A stretch of 18,829 nucleotides of DNA, taken from the NCBI GenBank assembly GCA_900766925.1, contig CAAFXG010000335.1, positions 1 through 18,829 on the forward strand. The letters are read 5' to 3'. Below the pieces are notes generated by a model. That model was given only the letters and a program-made list of their open reading frames with translations. It ran no database searches and was not told the origin of the DNA. Made by a program: the position numbers and the translations under genes. Origin of the DNA: Lachnospiraceae bacterium (GTDB lineage Bacteria; Bacillota; Clostridia; Lachnospirales; Lachnospiraceae). Positions within the stretch are counted from its first letter, which is position 1; each line of letters starts with the position of its first letter. Positions 13,687 through 18,829 of this stretch are shown piece by piece.

Positions 13687-14053
13687 GTTTTACCTCGCTT
13701 TCCGGTGCCTGGGACAAAATATAATCAAGCACCCTTTGACGTTTGATGTGTTCCATTTTTGAGTAGATGCACACAAGTGTTTGAAGTTCTGCGTCTGGAA
13801 TTTCCTGCGTATCAGATTGGATTTCTGTCAGACAAAAATGACTTAATGAATCGTGAATAAATAATAAAAATAGATTTGTTTGAAGAAGGATGGAAATATC
13901 TGCAAGTATGTCCGGTGGTGGCATGCAGCGTCCTTGTTCGTAGTTGCTGTAGGCTTGTCTTGAAATATTAAGCTGTTTTGAAATATCCTGCTGGGTAATC
14001 CTGCGAAAACGCCGAATTTTTCTTAGACGAGGCCCGAAGTCTTTAGAATCCAT
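13673..14053 (-). CDS. XRE-family helix-turn-helix regulator (first of a tandem pair)
   Basis: A 126-residue protein. The N-terminal HTH_3 domain covers residues about 6-65 (core ITQQDISKQLNISRQAYSNYEQGRCMPP, then DILADISILLQTNLFLLF), and the C-terminal region ends in a helical segment (LQTLVCIYSKMEHIKRQRVLDYIL) resembling that of the downstream regulator. The frame is open from a TTG at 14068, but that codon overlaps the ribosome binding site GGAGGTGA (plus coordinates 14059-14066), so ATG 14053 is the start. It is transcribed divergently from thyA. An AGCAATTGCT palindrome at its -35 suggests autoregulation. This is typical XRE biology, not shown here. Confidence 0.87.
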   Translation of the reverse strand: MDSKDFGPRLRKIRRFRRITQQDISKQLNISRQAYSNYEQGRCMPPPDILADISILLQTNLFLLFIHDSLSHFCLTEIQSDTQEIPDAELQTLVCIYSKMEHIKRQRVLDYILSQAPESEVKHEQT

Positions 14054-14076
14054 AAGACTCACCTCCAATTGTTTTT

Positions 14077-14104
14077 AATATATCATACTTTGAGAAAAAA
14101 GCAA
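14077..14104 (-). promoter_or_regulatory. Candidate promoter of the tandem XRE genes
   Basis: On the minus strand TTGCTT (14099-14104), 16-nt spacer, TATATT (14077-14082). The start would fall near 14070, giving a leader of only about 17 nt that still includes GGAGGTGA. It overlaps the thyA promoter on the other strand. Confidence 0.45.
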
Positions 14105-14119
14105 TTGCTAATATATAAT
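14090..14119 (+). promoter_or_regulatory. Promoter of thyA-folA
   Basis: TTGAGA (14090-14095), 18-nt spacer, perfect TATAAT (14114-14119). Predicted start near 14126, leader about 68 nt, containing a small TGCAC/GTGCA inverted repeat (14130-14149). Confidence 0.6.
14100..14109. promoter_or_regulatory. Operator-like palindrome AGCAATTGCT
   Basis: A perfect 10-bp palindrome. It lies in the spacer of the thyA promoter and covers the -35 of the divergent XRE promoter, so one bound repressor dimer could shut off both. The short symmetric form is compatible with an XRE dimer. Binding is inferred. Confidence 0.4.
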
Positions 14120-14193
14120 TTGTTAAAGCTGCACTATGTATGATGTGCATTTTCTACAAATATAGAAGATAGATTTGAAAAGGAGAAATATTT

Positions 14194-15024
14194 ATGAGCA
14201 GGGCTGATGATTTATTTATTGCTATGTGTAAGGATATTATTGAAAATGGTTATAGCACCGAAGGTGAAAAGGTTCGTCCGAAGTGGGAGGATGGAAGCTT
14301 TGCATATACAATTAAGCGCTTTGGAGTTGTGAACAGATATGATTTGTCCAAGGAATTTCCGGCTATTACCCTAAGAAAGACATATATCAAGTCGGCCATT
14401 GACGAGTTGCTTTGGATTTGGCAGAAAAAATCCAATAATGTAAATGATTTAAACAGCCATATCTGGGATGCGTGGGCTGACGAAAATGGCTCTATTGGTA
14501 AGGCTTACGGATATCAGCTTGGTGTGAAGCATAAATATAAGGAGGGTATGATGGATCAGGTTGACAGAGTTATATATGACCTGAAAAATAATCCCTATAG
14601 CAGGAGAATAATGACAAATATTTATGTTCATCAGGATTTATCTGAAATGAATCTTTATCCATGTGCGTACAGTGTGACCTTTAATGTTACGGGAAACAGG
14701 CTGAATGCCATATTGAACCAGCGTTCACAGGATGTTCTTGCGGCCAATAATTGGAATGTTGTCCAATATGCGGTATTGGTTTATATGATGGCTCAGGTTA
14801 CAGGGTTTGAACCGGGAGAGCTTGTACATGTTATAGCCGATGCGCATATCTATGACAGGCATATACCTATAGTAAAGGAGCTTATACAAAGACCGACCTT
14901 CCCGGCACCAAAGTTTACCATGAATCCGGAGATAAAGGATTTTTATGAATTTACTGTTGATGATTTCACAATTGAGGATTATGAAACCGGACCGCAGATT
15001 AAAGATATTCCTATTGCTGTTTGA
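14194..15024 (+). CDS. thyA: Thymidylate synthase ThyA
   Basis: ThyA methylates dUMP to dTMP using methylenetetrahydrofolate, leaving dihydrofolate for the next gene's product to recycle. The 276-residue protein carries the catalytic Cys C157 in YPCAYSVTF and the substrate-binding RSQDVLAANNWNVVQYAVL. The C-terminal HVIADAHIYDRHI is the ThyA dUMP-binding segment, and the N-terminal NRYDLSKEFPAITLRKT is the usual start of the fold. The PCAYSV sequence around the Cys differs from the E. coli PCHAFF form, as in other Clostridia members of the family. AGGAG is at 14181-14185. folA begins 26 nt after the stop codon. Confidence 0.96.
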   Translation: MSRADDLFIAMCKDIIENGYSTEGEKVRPKWEDGSFAYTIKRFGVVNRYDLSKEFPAITLRKTYIKSAIDELLWIWQKKSNNVNDLNSHIWDAWADENGSIGKAYGYQLGVKHKYKEGMMDQVDRVIYDLKNNPYSRRIMTNIYVHQDLSEMNLYPCAYSVTFNVTGNRLNAILNQRSQDVLAANNWNVVQYAVLVYMMAQVTGFEPGELVHVIADAHIYDRHIPIVKELIQRPTFPAPKFTMNPEIKDFYEFTVDDFTIEDYETGPQIKDIPIAV

Positions 15025-15050
15025 TTTCGGTGTATGTTGGAGGTATGGAA

Positions 15051-15554
15051 ATGGATTTGATAGTTGCTGTAGATAATAATTGGGCTATTGGTAACAAGGG
15101 CAATTTACTTGTTACGATACCTGAGGACCATAAATTTTTCAGACAGATTACAATGGGTGGCGTAGTTGTTTTGGGCAGAAAAACACTGGCGGGCTTCCCG
15201 AACGGATTGCCTTTAAAGGGCAGGGATAATATTATTTTGTCACGTAACAGGGATTTCAAGGTTAAGGATGGAATTGTGGTACATTCCGAGCAGGAGCTTT
15301 TGAATGAGCTTGCTAAATATAAAGACAGAAATATATTTGTTATAGGTGGGGGGACTATTTATGAGATGCTTCTTCCTTACTGCAGATATGCACATGTGAC
15401 CAAAATTGACTATAACTATGAGGCTGACACATATTTTCCTAACCTTGATAAGCTGGATAATTGGGAAATTGTCGGAGACAGTGATGAGCATACTTATTTT
15501 GACTTAGAGTTTTATTTTTATAAGTATAAAAATACCTGTCCTAAGGAAATTTAA
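15051..15554 (+). CDS. folA: Dihydrofolate reductase
   Basis: FolA reduces dihydrofolate, the by-product of ThyA, to tetrahydrofolate with NADPH. The 167-residue protein has the family landmarks: VDNNWAIGNKGNLL near the N-terminus, the acidic active-site residue D26 in IPEDHKFF (aligned with E. coli D27), GRKT in the NADPH-binding loop, and IGGGTIYEMLLPY. The frame is open from TTG 15021 and an ATG lies at 15045. ATG 15051 is correctly spaced (7 nt) from GGAGG at 15039-15043 and gives the usual MDLIVAVDNN start. It is in an operon with thyA. No terminator is obvious after it. Confidence 0.95.
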   Translation: MDLIVAVDNNWAIGNKGNLLVTIPEDHKFFRQITMGGVVVLGRKTLAGFPNGLPLKGRDNIILSRNRDFKVKDGIVVHSEQELLNELAKYKDRNIFVIGGGTIYEMLLPYCRYAHVTKIDYNYEADTYFPNLDKLDNWEIVGDSDEHTYFDLEFYFYKYKNTCPKEI

Positions 15555-15614
15555 TGTTTTTTGTGAAAAGTATCAAAAATTAATGTCAAAATTGCAATAA
15601 ATTATACAAAAGGC

Positions 15615-15643
15615 TTTAAAACGATAAAAAAATATGATATAAT
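15615..15643 (+). promoter_or_regulatory. Promoter of the YbjQ/zinc-finger gene
   Basis: TTTAAA (15615-15620), 17-nt spacer, perfect TATAAT (15638-15643) with TGA just upstream (extended -10). Predicted start near 15650, about 39 nt before the gene. GCATA-TT-TATGC (15648-15659), a perfect inverted repeat, lies at the start point. Confidence 0.65.
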
Positions 15644-15688
15644 TTTTGCATATTTATGCGAATATATTTATTGGAGGGGTAATGTTAC

Positions 15689-16786
15689 ATGAATAATTTT
15701 ATGATGACTTCGGGATCAGGTTTTGAGGGCTATGAGATAACAGAGTATTTGGGATTCGTCAACTCCCAGACTGTACTCGGCTCTAATTTCTTTAAGGGAA
15801 TTGCAACTAATGTCACAGAGATGTCTGATGCTGAGAGTGAGAAGCTTACAAGTAAGCTTGAACAGACCAATGAGTCTGCATTGGAAAAGCTTGTAAAGGT
15901 TGCTAAAAATCGTGGTGCGGATGCGTTAATTGGTATTGAGTTTAATTACACTCAGTTTACCAATTATTCAATAGGAACAATTGCAACCGGAACTGCAGTA
16001 AAGCTTGCAAAGAAGGTTCCTGATGTTGTTGAGCAGAGAAAAGAGCTTTACGTAAGTAATTACTATAACAGACTTGTTCCAAGACCTGTTAAGGTGGTTC
16101 TTTCATGCACTAACAGGGATGTTAAGATTTCTACGTGGTTTTATAACTATAATATGGATGATATTAAGGCCATCAGAGCAGATGTTGAGCTGACTAACCT
16201 GTATGAGGAAAAGCTTTTACTTAAGAATCTGGATTTTGTGTTTGACAAGGGTAATGTTACTCTTATCGAGGCAAATGATATTGAGTGTAAGCTTCCTGCT
16301 AAGGATGTTATGCTTATTAAGGATGCCAAGGTTACAATATCTAAGTATGTAACAAGCAGAGGCGTATATGCATGTAATGATTTACCTATTAATGTTTCAA
16401 TGCCTTTACATAGACTTGCAGCACTCAAGGAGAAGAGAGGTATTGATGCTGTTGAGAAGTATAGGACAGACGGCATGATATGGACCTGTAACTGTGGTTA
16501 CGTAAATGAGGCGGGCGCTGAGGAGTGTATGGTATGTTCTCGTAAGCAGGAAGAGATGAAGAGCACATCTAAATTCAATCCTGATGAGATGCTTGCTAAG
16601 ATGCAGACTAAAGAGTATGTTATTGAAATTAAGGATGTACTTATGGAATACATCAAGGATATTGACAGTCAGGACCGTTTGGAATTATTACAGATTATGG
16701 AGTCAGGCTTACAGTATGAGAAGACAAGAGGCAATATGAAGGATACAGTTATTGAGAAGGTTGAGAAGGTATTCGAAGGACATTAA
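15689..16786 (+). CDS. YbjQ (UPF0145)-domain protein with RanBP2-type zinc finger
   Basis: A 365-residue soluble protein of unknown function. Residues 1 to about 105 form a YbjQ/UPF0145 domain: EGYEITEYLGFVNSQTVLGSN, then ALEKLVKVAKNRGADALIGIEFNY, then IGTIATGTAVKL. A middle region of about 150 residues looks beta-rich (VKVVLSCTNRDVKIS, DIKAIRADVELTN) and is not recognised. A zinc-finger motif then follows: W265, C267, C269, G270, N273, C280 and C283, the W-x-C-x-CG-x2-N pattern of RanBP2-type fingers. A helical C-terminus (about 300-365) ends the protein. YbjQ proteins form pentamers in known structures. The start is supported by GGAGGGG at 15673-15679. The next gene begins 63 nt downstream, but it has its own candidate promoter. 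Confidence 0.8.
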   Translation: MNNFMMTSGSGFEGYEITEYLGFVNSQTVLGSNFFKGIATNVTEMSDAESEKLTSKLEQTNESALEKLVKVAKNRGADALIGIEFNYTQFTNYSIGTIATGTAVKLAKKVPDVVEQRKELYVSNYYNRLVPRPVKVVLSCTNRDVKISTWFYNYNMDDIKAIRADVELTNLYEEKLLLKNLDFVFDKGNVTLIEANDIECKLPAKDVMLIKDAKVTISKYVTSRGVYACNDLPINVSMPLHRLAALKEKRGIDAVEKYRTDGMIWTCNCGYVNEAGAEECMVCSRKQEEMKSTSKFNPDEMLAKMQTKEYVIEIKDVLMEYIKDIDSQDRLELLQIMESGLQYEKTRGNMKDTVIEKVEKVFEGH

Positions 16787-16789
16787 TTA

Positions 16790-16818
16790 TTGTAAATATA
16801 TCTGCTGTATGCTAGACT
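16790..16818 (+). promoter_or_regulatory. Candidate promoter of the acidic repeat protein gene
   Basis: TTGTAA (16790-16795), 17-nt spacer, TAGACT (16813-16818) with a TGC extension. Start near 16825, giving a leader of about 25 nt before ATG 16850. Read-through from the YbjQ gene is equally possible because no terminator separates them. Confidence 0.45.
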
Positions 16819-16849
16819 AAAATTACGATTTTTGTTTGAGGTGAACGAT

Positions 16850-18829
16850 ATGGGCTCAGGACTTAGCATGGCCAGTGTCAATAAAATAAAAGAACTTGCG
16901 AGTGCCAGAGAGTATAGCCTTGCCGTTGATATAATTGACAGTCAGGATTTGTCAAAATCATTAAACCCGCAGTTTTTAAGAACGTGTGCGATGGTTTATA
17001 TTGAAGTCGGAAGGTATAATGATGCAAGAAAGCTTCTTGTAATGGCGCATAGAATGGCACCGGAAGGCAAAAGAATACTGTATTCTCTTGTTTATTTGTA
17101 CCTTAAGACGGGTTATTTTGATTTGGCCAAAACATATTATGATATATATATGTTTGATGCTGATGAAAATGCTACGGAGACAAAGCAATTAAAGTTTATA
17201 TATGACAAAGCAACCAACAAGGATTTAGAAGTTCTTGATGGACATATTCGGTCTACCTTTGTTGATTCGATGGATTATGACTGGTCCTTTGAGACATATC
17301 TTTTATACGTCCTCCAGAACAGAGACAAAGAAGCTGATTTTCTGGCACATGAGTATATTGCTACATATAAGAATTCTGAAAATTCTGCAAAAATAGATGC
17401 AATTAAGAATGGTGAGCTTGATGCCAAAGAATTGTTTTTTGTATTTGCCAAGGAAGCAGTTGAAGATAATGATGCCGAGATGGATACTCTGAGGGAAGAG
17501 GAAATGGCTCTTTTGGAAGCGGATGAATTAAGAATACATCCGAAGGAAGCAGAGATAACCATAATGGTAGATGATCAGGAAGAGGCAGAAATCGGTTCTA
17601 AAAGAAAGCTTAGGAAGTTTTGGATGAAGGAAGAACAAGAGCTTAAGAAACAGCAACAGGAGGCTGAAGCTGTCGTAGACCCTAAGACTGTTGAAGGTGA
17701 AACTGAAAGGCTTGACGCATCGTCTGATGAAGCAACTGAGAAGTCTGGCGAAGCTGGAGAGGAGAATGTATGCAAGGTTGACGAAACAACCGGTGCAACT
17801 GCTGACTCAGATGAAAAGGAGAAACCTGCCAGGAACACATTTTCTTTGAAGGGTTTATTTAAACGTAAAGACAAATCGAAAGATGAAAGCTCGCCCATTG
17901 AAGATGGCTATGATAAGTCTGAGTCTGAAGGTGTTTCTAAGCCTGATAACGAACAGGCTACGACAGAGGAGAATACGAAATCTGATGACGAACAGGCTGC
18001 GACAGAGGAGAATACGAAATCTGATGACGAACAGGCTGCGACAGAGGAGAATACAAATTCTGATGATGGACAGGCTGTGTCGGAGGGCAGTAAGAACGAC
18101 GATAATAGCGTTATAGCTGTAGATTCCGGTTCTGATGATTTTGTTGCTGAATCAGATACTATAGAAGATTTAAATGATGATTATGATTCAGAGAGACAGT
18201 CGGCATTTGATTTGGTGTTTGGCGACACCATAGAAAATGAGGAGTCGACTGAACATAGTATGTCAGAAAATATAGAAGAAAAAACAGTCGTAAAAAAGAA
18301 AACACAGGTTGTGTTTGAGGACGCTGAGATTGAAGAAGAGACTGATGAAGGGTATGAGATAGATGATTTCTCACGTGAATTTGATGATGAGTTTGATGAT
18401 GAGTTTGGCGAGATGAATGTTATCAAAGACACGTTTGATGCAACAATAGCTGAGAAAGAAGTTGTAAAACCGTTAATAAACGAATTATCAATGGAAGAGG
18501 AAGAGAAGCTTGTTGCTTATGAAGAGGTCGAGGAAATAATCGAGAAAATTTCTACTCAGGATGCTGAGGAAGAAATTACCGAGATATGTGAAGACACGGA
18601 AGATACATACGAGGAACCGGTTGAGGAAGACTCAGAAGAGTCATACGAGGAACCGGTTGAGGAAGACTCGGAAGAGACGTATGAGGAACCGGCTGAGGAA
18701 GACTCAGAAGAGTCATACGAGGAACCGGTTGAGGAAGACTCAGAAGAGCCATACGAGGAACCGGTTGAGGAAGACTCAGAAGAGCCATACGAGGAACCGG
18801 TTGAGGAAGACTCAGAAGAGCCATACGAG
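16850..18829 (+). CDS. Large acidic protein with TPR-like N-terminus and C-terminal tandem repeats (partial, runs off window)
   Basis: The frame is open from ATG 16850 to the window edge (660 codons, no stop), with GAGGTGA at 16838-16844. Residues 1-190 are mostly helical with TPR-like pairs (REYSLAVDIIDSQDL; NPQFLRTCAMVYIEVGRYNDARKLLVMA; YLYLKTGYFDLAKTYYDIY), suggesting a protein-binding scaffold. Residues about 191-330 are acidic and Glu/Gln-rich, probably coiled or disordered. Around 328-343 is a basic-hydrophobic patch (FSLKGLFKRKDKSK) that could bind membrane or acidic partners. After that the protein is strongly acidic: a 13-residue repeat array (SDDEQAATEENTK type), FDDEFDDEF, then at least six 12-residue repeats (EEDSEESYEEPV type). 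No membrane segment or signal peptide is seen in this part. I do not recognise the function; the missing C-terminus may hold the catalytic domain. Confidence 0.85.
   Translation, partial: MGSGLSMASVNKIKELASAREYSLAVDIIDSQDLSKSLNPQFLRTCAMVYIEVGRYNDARKLLVMAHRMAPEGKRILYSLVYLYLKTGYFDLAKTYYDIYMFDADENATETKQLKFIYDKATNKDLEVLDGHIRSTFVDSMDYDWSFETYLLYVLQNRDKEADFLAHEYIATYKNSENSAKIDAIKNGELDAKELFFVFAKEAVEDNDAEMDTLREEEMALLEADELRIHPKEAEITIMVDDQEEAEIGSKRKLRKFWMKEEQELKKQQQEAEAVVDPKTVEGETERLDASSDEATEKSGEAGEENVCKVDETTGATADSDEKEKPARNTFSLKGLFKRKDKSKDESSPIEDGYDKSESEGVSKPDNEQATTEENTKSDDEQAATEENTKSDDEQAATEENTNSDDGQAVSEGSKNDDNSVIAVDSGSDDFVAESDTIEDLNDDYDSERQSAFDLVFGDTIENEESTEHSMSENIEEKTVVKKKTQVVFEDAEIEEETDEGYEIDDFSREFDDEFDDEFGEMNVIKDTFDATIAEKEVVKPLINELSMEEEEKLVAYEEVEEIIEKISTQDAEEEITEICEDTEDTYEEPVEEDSEESYEEPVEEDSEETYEEPAEEDSEESYEEPVEEDSEEPYEEPVEEDSEEPYEEPVEEDSEEPYE
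17942..18094 (+). repeat. 39-bp in-frame tandem repeat array
   Basis: Units at 17942-17980, 17981-18019 and 18020-18058, plus a degenerate 36-nt unit at 18059-18094. The encoded 13-residue unit is SDDEQAATEENTK with small changes. The middle copies are almost identical in DNA, including at silent sites, which implies recent duplication. The first and last copies are diverged. Confidence 0.92.
18587..18829 (+). repeat. 36-bp in-frame tandem repeat array reaching the window edge
   Basis: A diverged first unit (18587-18622), five full units (18623-18802, boundaries every 36 nt) and a partial unit (18803-18829). Each encodes EEDSEE(S/T/P)YEEP(V/A). Units at 18731, 18767 and 18803 share the P variant and are essentially identical, so the array appears to be growing at its 3' end. 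The true copy number lies beyond the window. Confidence 0.93.

Noticed and set aside
17942..18094. CRISPR-like repeat array
   Set aside because: The repeats are directly adjacent without unique spacers and are in-frame codons of one protein.
17883..18116. Alternative plus-strand frame over the 39-bp repeats (Arg-rich)
   Set aside because: Same cause: repeats keep other frames open. There is no start signal, and it lies inside the longer gene.
18576..18824. Minus-strand repetitive Pro/Leu-rich frame
   Set aside because: It is the antisense reading of the 36-bp coding repeat; the repeat length divisible by three keeps all frames open. The plus-strand frame continues the TPR-like protein with a good ribosome binding site.

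Overview
The window looks like chromosomal DNA from a member of the Lachnospiraceae or a close relative in the Clostridia. The DNA is AT-rich, promoters follow the TTGACA-17-TATAAT pattern, ribosome binding sites are strong GGAGG types, and the gene families (Nfn transhydrogenase, QueH, the TPM-like membrane protein, an HEXXH protein with paired cysteines) are typical of that group. This assignment is inference from gene content; no 16S sequence is present. I see no insertion sequence, phage gene, CRISPR array or other sign of a mobile region.

Layout, left to right. (1) Positions 1-346: a minus-strand tRNA cluster (Arg-TCT, Gly-TCC, Pro-TGG) behind a perfect consensus promoter, running off the left edge. 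(2) 447-1394: an AEC-family membrane transporter. (3) 1467-1713: a tRNA-Val/tRNA-Met operon whose promoter spacer holds a perfect DnaA-box 9-mer, ending in a terminator, followed by a 60-bp palindrome. (4) 1809-2828 (minus): a membrane protein with a Gly/Ser/His-rich N-terminus. (5) 3067-3630: ispF of the MEP isoprenoid pathway, with an unusual cysteine-rich tail. (6) 3667-6632: nfnA-nfnB, the electron-bifurcating NADH-dependent ferredoxin:NADP+ oxidoreductase, followed by a small membrane protein gene and a terminator. (7) 6725-7135 and 7184-7417: a four-helix CmpB-type membrane protein and a convergent 77-aa protein sharing a bidirectional terminator. (8) 7454-8234: queH (queuosine synthesis). 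(9) 8259-12732: carA-carB, carbamoyl phosphate synthetase, behind a short leader that carries an intrinsic terminator. (10) 12779-14119: an HEXXH protein convergent with two overlapping XRE-type regulator genes. (11) 14090-15554: thyA-folA, the dTMP/folate pair, divergent from the regulators across a shared operator-like palindrome. (12) 15615-16786: a YbjQ-domain protein with a RanBP2-type zinc finger. (13) 16790-18829: the start of a large, very acidic protein with TPR-like helices and two in-frame tandem repeat arrays; it runs off the right edge.

Functionally most of the window is core metabolism: carbamoyl phosphate for pyrimidines and arginine, dTMP and tetrahydrofolate recycling, isoprenoid precursors, NADPH supply and tRNA modification. 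The parts worth a second look are control elements (the DnaA box, the carA leader terminator, the thyA/XRE palindrome) and odd protein architectures (the IspF Cys tail, the apparently permuted TPM-like protein, the YbjQ-zinc finger fusion and the acidic repeat protein). I did not find a clear new defence or mobile system. All promoters, operators and RNA structures were read by eye and are predictions.
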